DNA of 64,000 nt from Candidatus Midichloria sp. (GCA_030060845.1 CP094379.1:255737-319736), one strand, 5' to 3'. Shown: positions 9,623 to 19,085, numbered from the stretch's first letter. Notes: generated from the letters alone by a model not told the origin. Translations and numbers: made by a program.

Positions 9623-11764
9623 TTGATAAAAAAGCTATTATCTTTAGTATTTTTTTTATGTCACATATTTGCGTTAACTGAGGTGTTCGCTAACGCAACT
9701 ATAGGAATGGCGTCACTTCAAGCTAACAATATTGTTTATTCAAAAAATTATGAGTCAATCACTGCAAGTGGTAATGCTCAATTGCTTTTTGAAGGAAAAA
9801 AATTATTTGCCTCCAAAATTATTTATTTGAAAAAAGGAAAAAAAATTATTGCAACTGGTAAGGTAATTTTTAAAGATTCCAATGGAGATATTTATAATTT
9901 CGATTACTTAGCTTCAGACTTAGGATTTAGCAACGTATTTGCAACTAATATTAAAGGTCGCTCAAAAAAAGTACTTGCCTGGTCAGCTGATGAAGGATTT
10001 ATTAAACAAAGTGAAAATAAAAAAATAGTAAAAAACTTTATCTTTTCCCCGTGTATTAATTGTTCTAATGACATAATAAAAGATAGGTTATTATGGCAAA
10101 TACATGCAGAAGAACTTGAAGTTGATGATAATCATAATGAAATCATTTTAAAAAAAGCCATCTTGGACTTTTTAGGTAGGCCTATCTTATACCTTCCCTA
10201 CATCTCACTTCCCTCATCAAAAGCTAAACCTAAAAGTGGATTCTTAAAACCAAATGTAGATATCTCGAGAGAAATGGGTTTAAGAGTAGAAGTTCCTTAT
10301 TACTTCAAAATTGCTCCCAATATGGATGCAACCTTTATCCCTGTGTTTAGTACTAAAATACCAACACTATATAAACTAGAATTTAGGCATTTACTAGAAA
10401 ATGGCCAATACCAGGTAGATAGTAGTTTTATTAACCAAAAAAATTCCAAGCAGGAAAGAGAATTAAGCAGTAATATTAAAATTAATGGCGATTTTAAAGG
10501 TAGATTATTTGATCGAAATATTAATTATGGAGTTCATATCAACAAATTATTTGATGAGAGCAAGACTTACTTAAAAAAATATCATTTTTCCAATGAGGAT
10601 ATTTTAAATTCCTGTATTTACGTTAACAATCAGTTAATAAGTAGCCAAGGAAAATCACATTTTATCTCCCTGGAAGCTCTTTTTTTTCAAGATTTAAGGC
10701 CAGATTACAATACTGAAATCACTCCTAATGCCCTACCATTAATAAGATATAAGCAATTATATCCTATTGAATTTATGAATACTAAAATGGAATTACACTC
10801 AGCTTTTTACAATATAGTAACTAGATCTCAAAATCATGACACTAGATTAATGAATGACATTAATTTCAGCAATCAAATAATTACTAAAGGCGGACATGAA
10901 TTTAATATAAAAAACGGGATTTATACATACTTACATCAATATAATAACATTAATGCAATTAATAAAAATTATATCAATCATGTTAATATAATCCCATATT
11001 CCCAAATAAGATGGGAATATGAGATGCTAGCTTCTAGTTATAAAGACGGGATTATAATAGAGCCAGTAGCTTCTTTAATGATAACCCCTAATAAATTTTT
11101 TTCTCAAGAAACTGAGCTATTAGAAATACGAAAAAGTAATTTTTTAACTCCTAATAGATTTTTAGATTGGGAATCTTCTGATTTAGTTTCACGCTTTGAT
11201 TATGGTCTTAATTTCTTTCTTAAAAATACTTCTATTGATGCCTTAAACATTTTTCTGGGAAGCAGCCTCTATATGAAAAATCACCAAGCAGCTAATAAGA
11301 AAAAATACAATTATATATTAATTGCTTCTTTGCAATTGAATCAAGATACTTTTATAGTAAATAGAGTGTGGTTTGATCAAAAAAATTTTGAAATCGTGCA
11401 GCATGAAATCGACTCTATAATGAAGTTCAACAAGCTAGATCTTGGATTAAGTTATACTTATAAAAGTCAAGTAGATGACAGACTATTCCCACAAGAAGTT
11501 TCAGGATATATTGATTTTAATTTTTACCAGAAATGGTGGCTACACCTCGATGCCAAAGTCAAGTTAAACAGTCAAAAATTTTCATCGGTATTGAATCTTG
11601 ACGACAAGAGAAAATTATTAAAGGATGGCATAGGACTAACCTATAAAGATGATTGCTTAAAAATTGATTTTGCTATAAATAGAGATCACATGAAGTTGAA
11701 AGATTTAAAACCATCAGTTACATATGTAATTAAGATAGGTGTCCCAATTTTTAGTAAGTTATGA
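9623..11764 (+). CDS. lptD: LPS-assembly protein LptD
   Basis: LptD is the outer-membrane beta-barrel that inserts lipopolysaccharide into the outer leaflet. The 713-residue protein has a signal peptide (MIKKLLSLVFFLCHIFALTE, cleavage after about residue 23), a periplasmic OstA/LptA-like jellyroll (about 30-150, with QANNIVYSKNYESITASGNA) and a barrel domain with the conserved SGFLKPNVDISREMGL-like stretch near residue 215. Conserved Cys residues occur in CINC near 145. A TTG at 9623, directly after the ilvE stop, is the only start that includes the signal peptide. The stop overlaps the surA start (ATGA). It is somewhat shorter than enterobacterial LptD, as usual for alphaproteobacteria with small genomes. 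Its presence implies that LPS or a related glycolipid is made. Confidence 0.92.
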   Translation: MIKKLLSLVFFLCHIFALTEVFANATIGMASLQANNIVYSKNYESITASGNAQLLFEGKKLFASKIIYLKKGKKIIATGKVIFKDSNGDIYNFDYLASDLGFSNVFATNIKGRSKKVLAWSADEGFIKQSENKKIVKNFIFSPCINCSNDIIKDRLLWQIHAEELEVDDNHNEIILKKAILDFLGRPILYLPYISLPSSKAKPKSGFLKPNVDISREMGLRVEVPYYFKIAPNMDATFIPVFSTKIPTLYKLEFRHLLENGQYQVDSSFINQKNSKQERELSSNIKINGDFKGRLFDRNINYGVHINKLFDESKTYLKKYHFSNEDILNSCIYVNNQLISSQGKSHFISLEALFFQDLRPDYNTEITPNALPLIRYKQLYPIEFMNTKMELHSAFYNIVTRSQNHDTRLMNDINFSNQIITKGGHEFNIKNGIYTYLHQYNNINAINKNYINHVNIIPYSQIRWEYEMLASSYKDGIIIEPVASLMITPNKFFSQETELLEIRKSNFLTPNRFLDWESSDLVSRFDYGLNFFLKNTSIDALNIFLGSSLYMKNHQAANKKKYNYILIASLQLNQDTFIVNRVWFDQKNFEIVQHEIDSIMKFNKLDLGLSYTYKSQVDDRLFPQEVSGYIDFNFYQKWWLHLDAKVKLNSQKFSSVLNLDDKRKLLKDGIGLTYKDDCLKIDFAINRDHMKLKDLKPSVTYVIKIGVPIFSKL

Positions 11765-12720
11765 ATATTATAAAAGTTTTTTTACTAGTTTGTTTGTCTT
11801 TAAGTTCAACCACAGCATTTTCTCTTAATAATTCAAGTATTGCAGCTATAGTAAACAACGAACCTATTACGATCATAGAACTTAACAAGAGGTTAAATGC
11901 TTCAATTGTGCTTAATAATATAGATCTTACTAAAATCAATATTAAACAGATGAAAAAACAAGTGCTTCATACATTAATAGATGAAAAGTTACTTGAAGAG
12001 GCTGCAGCTAAACAAGATATAGTGGTTAGCGATCAAGAGTTAAATATGGCAATTGAAGGTCTTGCTGCCAAAAATAACTTAACCGCGGAAAATTTACTTG
12101 GTGAATTGCAAACAAAAAAAGTTAGTAAGCAAGAATTACAAAGAATGTTCAAGTCCCACATTCTATGGTCAAAAATCATAAAAAATGAATTTACTGATAA
12201 CGTTAAGGTTTCTGAACAAGAAATAAAAGAGCAATTTGAAATCATGCGTAAATATCAAAAAATTAATAATGACATTCGCTTTAAATTAGCACAAATTGTG
12301 ATTGATGTTGAGCCTGACAATCCTGATAGTAAAAACTATGCCGCCAATATTATTGCAGCTCTGAATTCTGGGGCTGATTTTAAAAATTTAGTACAAGAAT
12401 TTTCGGTCACCTCATCAAAAGAAAACGGTGGAGAAATAGGGTGGGTGCAATTATCACAACTATCTCCTTCAATCATAGAGGCACTAAAAAATCTGCAACC
12501 TGGAGCAATTAGTTGTGCAATTGAGCAAGAAAATAATATCATAATATTCAAAGTACTAGACCGACAAGATATCGTCACAAGAAAGCTCGGTATAATACCA
12601 ACTGCTCAAGAGCAAAAAGAGATAGAAGGCTTCTTAAAAATGAAGAAAATTACTACAAAAGCAAAAGCTTATATGAATGAAATGAAGAGGAATGCATTTA
12701 TAGAAATTAGAAAATTTTAG
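11761..12720 (+). CDS. surA: Periplasmic chaperone / parvulin-type peptidyl-prolyl isomerase SurA
   Basis: SurA escorts outer-membrane beta-barrels such as LptD through the periplasm. The 319-residue protein has a signal peptide ending near TTAFS (residue 20) and the SurA N-domain (about 25-150: VNNEPITIIELNKRL, LIDEKLLEEAA). One parvulin domain follows (about 170-270) with the signatures ARLAQIVI-like FKLAQIVIDVE, ADFKNLVQEFS and GGEIGWV. A short C-terminal helix completes the chaperone core. Enterobacterial SurA has two parvulin domains; a single one is common in alphaproteobacteria. Its ATG overlaps the lptD TGA by four bases, linking the chaperone to its main client. The gene appears intact. 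Confidence 0.92.
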   Translation: MNIIKVFLLVCLSLSSTTAFSLNNSSIAAIVNNEPITIIELNKRLNASIVLNNIDLTKINIKQMKKQVLHTLIDEKLLEEAAAKQDIVVSDQELNMAIEGLAAKNNLTAENLLGELQTKKVSKQELQRMFKSHILWSKIIKNEFTDNVKVSEQEIKEQFEIMRKYQKINNDIRFKLAQIVIDVEPDNPDSKNYAANIIAALNSGADFKNLVQEFSVTSSKENGGEIGWVQLSQLSPSIIEALKNLQPGAISCAIEQENNIIIFKVLDRQDIVTRKLGIIPTAQEQKEIEGFLKMKKITTKAKAYMNEMKRNAFIEIRKF

Positions 12721-12834
12721 TTGAATGTGTAATACGCCATGCCTAATTTCGAACCAATTCTTCATAGATATCCTAGATCTATACAAAGAGCAGAACTTTA
12801 CATTAACTTCTCTTAAAATCCTAAAAAGCTTAAG

Positions 12835-13098
12835 AACACAAGTTTAGGATAAGAGATTAGAAGAATGCTTCAAAAGAGGTGAATTAAAGATAGTTTTGTT
12901 AATATTATAAGCATTAACACAAGCTAAGATATATACTAAGAAGTTTAGTGAAGCTCTATGTTTTGTATGTTCAAAATTCATAGACTTTTTTAGAATATTA
13001 AACACTGATTCAACTAATGATCTTTTTTTAAGCAGTATTTTCTATCGCAAGTAAATGGTTTTCCATATCTTTCCTGATTTTTGTCAATAAACGTAATC
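12835..13098 (-). mobile_element. IS982-family transposase, 3' fragment
   Basis: Read leftward the fragment encodes KSLVES-type sequence: after a frame change it gives LVESVFNILKKSMNFEHTKH, the C-terminal block of IS982 transposases that carries the last acidic catalytic residue. It ends with the element end AACTTGTGTT. It is nearly identical to 54436-54705 on the other strand. Its inner end is fused at a TCAGGG to the right end of an IS5-family copy, so 5' sequences of the IS982 element are missing. Nothing recognisable lies at 12721-12834. Confidence 0.75.
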
Positions 13099-13770
13099 CC
13101 TGAAGTTTTAATAAGAGATAAAGCAATAAATCTAAAGAAAGTATATGAAATTTATCAAATCGCATAGCTAATCTACAGTTTGTTTTAATCCTAGCAAATA
13201 AACTCTCTATTCTATACCTCTCCATTTATAAATGGTCTTTATATCAAATCTAAAATTCACTCTTCTATTCCTTTTATTAGGTATCTCATGCTCAATGCCA
13301 TTATCTTTAACCAGCTTCGTATTTTATCCGTACCATAAGCCTTTATTTCCATCTTTTTACATCAGCACAATTTAGCATCTCCGTCATCTCACTTACCATC
13401 TTACAATCAGAATGCGCTGCTCCTGTAACCTGAAATATCTTCTTCTCTCATTATAACATGTATTTTTATACCCTTAACTGCTACGTTTTTACCTATACTT
13501 TGCTTACCTATCTTTCTAACGCTCCAGTTCCATGATAGTGCACTTTTATTGCAGTTGAGTCCATAAACACTATATCTATTTTCAATATCTTCTCCTGTTC
13601 TAAGGCGTATAAAATCAGCCATAATAAACCATCTTCATTACGTTTTTTAAACCTGCTAATATTCGTATGCCAGAGACCATATTCTTTAGGGCAATCTCCC
13701 CTCCAGGATACTGATATGCTTAGTATCTTCAGCACCACACAAAAACAACTTATAATGACTAATTTTCCAT
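13090..13770 (-). mobile_element. IS5-family transposase remnant (copy B)
   Basis: The minus strand carries the 3' two thirds of a DDE transposase of the IS5 family in broken frames: KEYGLWHTNISRFKK and VFMDSTAIKVHYHGTGAL at 13508-13738, then SIGKNVAVKGIKIHVI at about 13440-13510, and the C-terminal RYRIESLFARIKTNCRLAM near 13140-13225. The piece from about 13505 to 13765 is identical to 18535-18790. The left end of the element, with the transposase start, is missing. At the other side the right end is fused to an IS982 fragment. Confidence 0.8.
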
Positions 13771-14080
13771 CACATGCTGTATAAAGATGGATTTGTCTAT
13801 ATAAGCCTGATCCTCATGATTTTTGTATATCGATATAACTATTATATCAGATTGTACCAATATCAAGATAAAAGTCAACTCCATTATGTGCGTACTCAAG
13901 AAATATTTGAACCGCTTCTTTTAGACACATAAGACATTTATTTTTAATACATTGTTACAGTCATGTGCACACTAGTTGTATTTACACTACATTCTTTTTA
14001 ATACCTCGGTAAAATCCACAGCAAAATTTATACTAAGAAATGATTTACTTTTTCGAGTAATTGTTATACGTTGCCAGGCT
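13771..14080. other. No recognisable gene
   Basis: This AT-rich stretch between IS debris and the rpmB promoter has no frame longer than a few tens of codons. I see no recognised RNA or repeat in it. Confidence 0.4.
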
Positions 14081-14091
14081 AATAATAATTA

Positions 14092-14121
14092 TTTAGCTAC
14101 CCTACTTAACAAGGGTATAAT
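14092..14121 (+). promoter_or_regulatory. Probable sigma-70 promoter of rpmB-nadK
   Basis: TATAAT at 14116-14121 matches the -10 consensus exactly. The best -35 is TTTAGC at 14092-14097, with an 18-nt spacer. Transcription would begin near 14128, about 23 nt before the rpmB start. The -35 is weak. Confidence 0.45.
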
Positions 14122-14150
14122 TTTTAGAAAAAATTAATTGGTGATGGGTT

Positions 14151-14459
14151 ATGTCAAGAATATGCAATATTAATGGTAGTAAAGCTGTAATGTCTGGAAA
14201 CAATGTCTCTCACTCTAACCATAAAACAAGACGCAGGTTTTTGCCTAATATCCAAAATTTTGCACTTTGGAGCGATACGCTGAATAGAGTAGTAAGGTTA
14301 GACATGACTGCAAGTGGTGCAAGAACTATTGAACACAATAACGGCATAGACAACTATTTGCTCTCAACATCAAATAGCAAGCTAACAAAAGCTGCTTTGC
14401 TCATAAAAAAACAAATTAAAAGTGCTATAGCAAAAAAGAATCTTAAATTAAGCGCCTAA
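14151..14459 (+). CDS. rpmB: 50S ribosomal protein L28
   Basis: This small basic large-subunit protein has 102 residues, the longer type found in alphaproteobacteria. It begins MSRICNINGSKAVMSGNNVSHSNHKTRR, where the Cys-x-(x)-x-Gly...Gly-Asn-x-V-S-H-S-x-x-x-T-R-R pattern is diagnostic for L28, and continues with RFLPNIQ. A perfect -10 box precedes it. nadK starts five bases after its stop, suggesting an operon. It looks intact. Confidence 0.95.
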   Translation: MSRICNINGSKAVMSGNNVSHSNHKTRRRFLPNIQNFALWSDTLNRVVRLDMTASGARTIEHNNGIDNYLLSTSNSKLTKAALLIKKQIKSAIAKKNLKLSA

Positions 14460-14464
14460 ATAAA

Positions 14465-15238
14465 ATGCACATTGGCTGTATAATTGATAAATTATCTCCT
14501 TATGCAGTGCAGGCTTTTGAACAGTTATCTTCTTTATATAATATTTCTGACATAGAACATTGCTCTAAGCAAAATTTTGATGTAATATTAACATTGGGCG
14601 GCGATGGTGTAATGCTTAGGGCTTTGCATAATTTTATGCACAAGAATATACCAATTTTTGGGATGAATAGAGGATCAATTGGGTTCCTTCTTAATTCTTA
14701 TAGTACAAATAATCTCATATCTAGAATTCAAAAAGCTAGTATAGCAGTATTAAGTCCTTTAGAAATGAAAGTTACAGATAAAGACAGGAAAATGCATTCG
14801 TATCTTGCAATAAATGAAATCTCTTTAATTAGAGAAAACCATCAAGCAGCCAAGATTAAAATTAATGTTAATGGCAAACTAAGATTAAATCACTTAGTAT
14901 CTGATGGGCTGCTAGTAGCAACCCCTGCAGGTAGTACAGCTTATAATTATGCAGTTGGTGGCCCAATTATCCCAATCAATGCCAATGTAATGGCTTTAAG
15001 TCCAATCAGTCCGTTTAGGCCACGGCAGTGGCGAGGTGCTCTTATACTTAGAAGTGATATAGTACAATTGGAAATCCTTGAGCCTAATAAAAGGCCAGTA
15101 AGTGCAAGTGCTGATTCCGCTGAAGTGAGAGATGCAAAATTTGTTGAAATCAAAGAAAGAAGTGACATAAGATTATCTGTTCTTTTTGATTCCGATGATA
15201 AGCTAGAAACTAGAGCAATTAAAGAACAATTTATTTAA
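14465..15238 (+). CDS. nadK: NAD kinase
   Basis: NAD kinase phosphorylates NAD to NADP and is the only source of NADP in bacteria. The 257-residue protein has the catalytic GGDG motif at residues 45-48 (LTLGGDGVMLRAL), the NE motif at 117-118, and the glycine-rich, Ser/Thr-containing stretch TPAGSTAYNYAVGGPI (about 156-171) that binds the nicotinamide nucleotide. Length is typical for the compact bacterial enzyme. It sits 5 bases after rpmB, and lepB follows 23 bases later on the same strand. The product would supply the NADP-linked steps of lipid, murein and malic-enzyme metabolism. Confidence 0.95.
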   Translation: MHIGCIIDKLSPYAVQAFEQLSSLYNISDIEHCSKQNFDVILTLGGDGVMLRALHNFMHKNIPIFGMNRGSIGFLLNSYSTNNLISRIQKASIAVLSPLEMKVTDKDRKMHSYLAINEISLIRENHQAAKIKINVNGKLRLNHLVSDGLLVATPAGSTAYNYAVGGPIIPINANVMALSPISPFRPRQWRGALILRSDIVQLEILEPNKRPVSASADSAEVRDAKFVEIKERSDIRLSVLFDSDDKLETRAIKEQFI

Positions 15239-15261
15239 CTTACTATAATTAGAGTCCAATA

Positions 15262-16011
15262 ATGAAATTATTCTGGGAGTATTTAAAAAATATACTAATT
15301 GCAGTAATCGCTGCATTAACTTTTCGTTCTTTCATTTTTGAAGCATATAAAATACCTTCTAGCTCTATGACCCCAACACTTATGATAGGTGATTACCTGT
15401 TTGTTTCAAAGTATAGCTATGGTTATAGTAAGCATTCTTTTCCTATAGTATTAGATAGCATCAAGGGAAGATTTTTCGCTAAACCACCTGAAAGAGGTGA
15501 TATAATTGTTTTTAGATCTCCCCATGCAGATGATGGTAGATATTATATAAAAAGGTTGATAGGCTTGCCTGGTGATAAGATACAGTTAAGAAATGCGGTT
15601 GTATTTATTAACGACATTGCAGTATCACGGAAAAAAGTTGGTATATATCACCCTCTTTATAAGGACGAGCCACAGGGAATTTTTGATTATTATGAAGAGA
15701 TGTTACCAAACGGAGTGAAGTACCATACTCTTGATTCCAATTTTAGATTTCACACTGAATTTCCAGACCAAACAGCAGTTTATCATGTCCCACAAGGTCA
15801 CTACTTCATGATGGGAGATCATCGTAATTGCTCTGTAGATAGCCGCTTTTTATCTGATATGGGATTTATTCCAGAAGAGAATCTTGCTGGAAAAGCTCAA
15901 ATATTATTTTGGACTAGGGATTTTTCTTTTTGGAAAATTGTGACACAATTTAAATTGGATCGTCTCTTCAATAGATTAACTAATGACAATACCTCATACC
16001 TTTCGCAATAA
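15262..16011 (+). CDS. lepB: Signal peptidase I
   Basis: LepB removes signal peptides from exported proteins at the inner membrane. The 249-residue protein has an N-terminal membrane anchor (about residues 9-24), box B with the catalytic serine in PSSSMTPTL (Ser35), box D with the general-base lysine in YYIKRLIGLPGD (Lys97), and box E GDHRNCSVDSR (about residue 191). The conserved Asn in GDHRN is present. It belongs to the rickettsial arrangement lepB-rnc-era: rnc starts inside its last 29 bases. It is the only signal peptidase I seen here and should process SurA, LptD and the beta-barrel protein encoded at 55 kb. Confidence 0.95.
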   Translation: MKLFWEYLKNILIAVIAALTFRSFIFEAYKIPSSSMTPTLMIGDYLFVSKYSYGYSKHSFPIVLDSIKGRFFAKPPERGDIIVFRSPHADDGRYYIKRLIGLPGDKIQLRNAVVFINDIAVSRKKVGIYHPLYKDEPQGIFDYYEEMLPNGVKYHTLDSNFRFHTEFPDQTAVYHVPQGHYFMMGDHRNCSVDSRFLSDMGFIPEENLAGKAQILFWTRDFSFWKIVTQFKLDRLFNRLTNDNTSYLSQ

Positions 16012-16651
16012 AAAATTATTAGACAAAGCACTTACTCACCCAAGCTTTACTAAAGCTAATCAAGCAGGTGAAAATGATTACGAACGTTTGGAATTTTTTG
16101 GAGATAGTGTTTTATCTATGGTCATCACTGAATTGCTATATAAAAAGCATATCAATGCAACTGATAGTAAGTTATCTATTATGCATTCTAATCTTGTTAA
16201 CTCTCAAAGCTTAGCAAAAGTTGCCATTAGTATAAATCTCGGTAAATACCTTATTATGGATGAAGGTGAAGAGATTTCTGGAGGCAGAGATAACGTCAAA
16301 AATCTTGAAAATGCGATGGAAGCACTAATTGCTGCTGTTTATTTAGATAGTAACTATGAAACAGTTGCAGCTTTTATAAAGAAGTTATGGTGGCCGCTGC
16401 TCAATGACAAGAGTATTGGAGAAAAAGATAAAAAGTCTCTTTTACAGGAATGGGTGCAACGTAACAATGGAGTTTTACCCATCTATAAGATTGTAAAAAG
16501 AGAAGGTGTGGCTCATTCTCCTACGTTTATAATATCTGTAACTGCTCATGATATACAAGCAATAGGAATAGGTAAGTCTAGAAAAGAAGCTGAGCAGAAT
16601 GCAGCAACGGCGTTACTGAACCAAATCAACGAATTAGAAAAGAAAAACTAA
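15983..16651 (+). CDS. rnc: Ribonuclease III
   Basis: RNase III cleaves double-stranded RNA, including the rRNA precursor. The 222-residue protein has the catalytic helix ERLEFFGDSVL at residues 34-44 and the second acidic cluster in NAMEALIAAVYLD near 110-122, which contribute the Mg-binding Glu and Asp residues. A C-terminal double-stranded-RNA-binding domain (about 150-218) contains GIGKSRKEAEQNAA. The ATG at 15983 overlaps the lepB coding sequence by 29 bases in another frame, which suggests translational coupling. era follows after eight bases. The gene looks intact and of normal length. Confidence 0.95.
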   Translation: MTIPHTFRNKKLLDKALTHPSFTKANQAGENDYERLEFFGDSVLSMVITELLYKKHINATDSKLSIMHSNLVNSQSLAKVAISINLGKYLIMDEGEEISGGRDNVKNLENAMEALIAAVYLDSNYETVAAFIKKLWWPLLNDKSIGEKDKKSLLQEWVQRNNGVLPIYKIVKREGVAHSPTFIISVTAHDIQAIGIGKSRKEAEQNAATALLNQINELEKKN

Positions 16652-16659
16652 CTTTCTAT

Positions 16660-17556
16660 ATGCAAAAAATTTTAGTAATAGCTCTCGCTGGAGCTCCAAA
16701 TGCTGGTAAATCTACATCAATTAATAAAATTATTGGGCAAAAAATTGCCATTGTAACTTCAAAATGTCAGACCACAAGATTTAACACTAAAGGCATCACA
16801 AATATAGATGATACTCAATTAATTTTTATAGATACCCCTGGCCTTTTTAAACCAAGTAAGTCTTTAGAAAAAAGTATAGTAAAACAAGCTAATCTAGGGT
16901 TAGAAGAAGCTGAACTTATATGTTTTATAGTGGATGCAACGTTTGCTAAAAAACAAGATTTCTCAAGTATATTAAAACAATTACAAACTTTAAAGAAGCC
17001 TACAATTTTACTACTTAATAAAGTAGATAGACTCAAGACCAAAAGCGAACTATTACAGCTATCGCAATATATGAATGGTTTATATAACTTCGATGCTATT
17101 TTCATGATCTCTGCTAAAAAAGGCACTGGATTAGATGAAGTATTAAATTACATGAAAAACAAGGCAATAGAAGGAGATTGGCTATTTGATCCAGATATTG
17201 CAAGTAATATTACCGATAAAACCCTATCAGAAGAAATCACTAGAGAAGTCCTATACTATACACTAGGAGCTGAGCTTCCTTATACTTTAGAGGTACAAAC
17301 TGAATTATGGGAAGAAAAAGAGGACGGTAGTATTAAAATCAACCAAGTAATTCACATATTGAAGGGATCACAAAAAAAGATCATTTTAGGCACCAGGGGT
17401 CAGAAATTAAAAAGCATAGGGCAGCGTGCTAGAAAACAGATATCAAAAATTTTGAATAAAAATGTACATTTATTTTTGTACGTTAAAGTCAAGCCAGACT
17501 GGATAGAGCGAAGCGTTGCTGGATTCGGCAAGTGTGATGTTACTCCTAAGAGATAA
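16660..17556 (+). CDS. era: GTPase Era
   Basis: Era is a GTPase that binds the 3' end of 16S rRNA and checks small-subunit maturation. The 298-residue protein shows all GTPase motifs: G1 GAPNAGKS at residues 11-18, G2 TTRFNTKG, G3 DTPG at 58-61 and G4 NKVD at 120-123. A C-terminal type 2 KH domain (about 200-285) with ILGTRGQKLKSIG binds RNA. It forms an operon with lepB and rnc, and functionally with ksgA, which modifies the same rRNA region. The stop is at 17556; no terminator follows, only IS and repeat debris. Confidence 0.95.
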   Translation: MQKILVIALAGAPNAGKSTSINKIIGQKIAIVTSKCQTTRFNTKGITNIDDTQLIFIDTPGLFKPSKSLEKSIVKQANLGLEEAELICFIVDATFAKKQDFSSILKQLQTLKKPTILLLNKVDRLKTKSELLQLSQYMNGLYNFDAIFMISAKKGTGLDEVLNYMKNKAIEGDWLFDPDIASNITDKTLSEEITREVLYYTLGAELPYTLEVQTELWEEKEDGSIKINQVIHILKGSQKKIILGTRGQKLKSIGQRARKQISKILNKNVHLFLYVKVKPDWIERSVAGFGKCDVTPKR

Positions 17557-17669
17557 AAAGAAGGTTTAGAACCTGTTATGAAATGAATTTATAGACAATA
17601 ATATCCTCATTTAATGAGTCCGATCTTGGTTTAAAATGTTATCTCTTAAAGTTAATTCTTCATCCAATT

Positions 17670-18000
17670 CAAGGATAGCAATGGCAGCTAACCATAGTGA
17701 GCATTTTCATCGTGTTTAATAGGCACTATCTTAGTTTAATAGGCACTATCTTAGCTTTTGCAGGCCCAAGTCTTACCTAGTTCTTAAGTGCACCTATCAT
17801 CTACATTGCCTACAATGAAAAAGCATATTCCATCATCGTTGAAATTACAGGACTTTATATTACTTCAGTTAATTTCTCTATCAGCATAGAAAAGTATTAG
17901 CTTATCTTGAGCACTATTAAAATTTTTAATAAAGCTAACCTTATGGTTATTATAAAGATTACTTTGGCATACATTAACAAAGATTCAGTCGCTTCCATGA
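17670..18000 (-). pseudogene. FG-GAP/integrin-like repeat fragment (b)
   Basis: Read on the minus strand, short open pieces resemble integrin-alpha-type FG-GAP blades: NFNDDGICFFIVGNVDD at about 17800-17850, followed by a degenerate LGKTWACKS where family members have a Gly-Lys-Ser/Thr-Tyr-Val-Val-Phe-Gly motif. Stops interrupt every frame. The 20-bp tandem duplication at 17715-17754 lies inside it. Similar blades at 28.8 kb and 62.4 kb are better preserved. This call is weak by itself and rests on the family context. Confidence 0.4.
17715..17754. repeat. Perfect tandem duplication, 2 x 20 bp
   Basis: The unit TTTAATAGGCACTATCTTAG occurs twice head to tail without a mismatch. It lies in degraded FG-GAP sequence. 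Perfect identity points to a recent slippage event. Confidence 0.9.
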
Positions 18001-18220
18001 CCCGCAATCCATTATAGCTAGCTTATAGTTTAAGCTAGAAAGTTTAAGCTAGAAGACCTAACTAGGATGTTACTGCCTGCTGGTAATGCCTTTGGGGCAA
18101 CACAATATATAGTTCTTCATCCCTGCTATACTCTCTCCATAGTATGACACGACTTCACTTCATGTAAATCACGGTAATGTAGCTGGAAAGTTCCATAATG
18201 AAACAGACTTAAAGCACTAT

Positions 18221-18954
18221 ACTCTCTCTATTCTATACCTCTCCATTTATAAATGGTCTTTTATCAAATCTAAAATTCACTCTTCTATTCCTTTTATTAG
18301 GTATCTCAGGCTCAATGTCATTATCTTTAACCAGCTTTGTACTTTGTTCGTATCGTAATCTTTATCTTCATCTTTTTATACTAGCACAATTTAGCATCTC
18401 CATCATCTCGCTTGTCATCTTACAATCAAAATGCTCTGCTGCTGTAATCTGATACATACAACATTTTCTTTTTCTATTATAACATGTATTTTTGTACCCT
18501 TGACTGCTACGTTTCTACCTATACTTTGCTTACCTATCTTTCTAACGCTCCAGTTCCATGATAGTGCACTTTTATTGCAGTTGAGTCCATAAACACTATA
18601 TCTATTTTCAATATCTTCTCCTGTTCTAAGGCGTATAAAATCAGCCATAATAAACCATCTTCATTACGTTTTTTAAACCTGCTAATATTCGTATGCCAGA
18701 GACCATATTCTTTAGGGCAATCTCCCCTCCAGGATACTGATATGCTTAGTATCTTCAGCACCACACAAAAACAACTTATAATGACTAATTTTTAGGGCCT
18801 CACTCAAATGGGTGTCGTATGCTTTTCTATTATTGGTAACATCTCTTTGTTAAATAGATCTTCTGATATTTGATATAGACGATCTGACATTTCTTTCTTT
18901 TTTAGATGATAGTATATCACAATCCTTTCTTGGTTCAACATGGTTGCTAACACT
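18221..18954 (-). mobile_element. IS5-family element, nearly full copy without right end (copy C)
   Basis: On the minus strand the copy runs from the left end (AGTGTTAGCAACC at 18942-18954) through the transposase start, the middle VFMDSTAIKVHYHGTGAL block and into the part before the C-terminus. It then stops abruptly near 18221, so the last part of the gene and the right end are missing. The transposase frame changes several times. The stretch 18535-18790 is identical to copy B. Directly upstream of the left end lies FG-GAP sequence ending ...CTATAGTA, the same flank as at copy D. Confidence 0.8.
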
Positions 18955-19085
18955 TACTATAGCTAGGTCGCCATTCACCTCAAACCTGCTTTTTTATAAC
19001 CAATAACCTGCCCCAACGTTATCCGTTTTGCCATCACCATTAAAAAATCTGCATTAGTAAATTATTAAAGGTCCTTCATTACCTA
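18955..19085 (-). pseudogene. FG-GAP repeat fragment (c), flanking IS5 copy C
   Basis: The minus strand encodes DFFNGDGKTDNVGAGYWL and then, after a stop, NGDLAIVSVSN running into the IS5-family left end. The NGDGKTD core is the calcium-binding loop of FG-GAP/VCBS blades. The piece lies between the dead rluD gene and the IS, and has no start. It is too short to be a gene on its own. Confidence 0.6.

Noticed and set aside
13407-13622. Open frame starting MADFIRLRTGEDIENR, also at 18415-18648 and 48306-48512
   Set aside because: It is an out-of-phase reading of the IS5-family transposase; the neighbouring frame carries the conserved DDE-region text (VFMDSTAIKVH), and the SIGKNVAVKG part is a continuation of the transposase after a shift. 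Not a separate gene.
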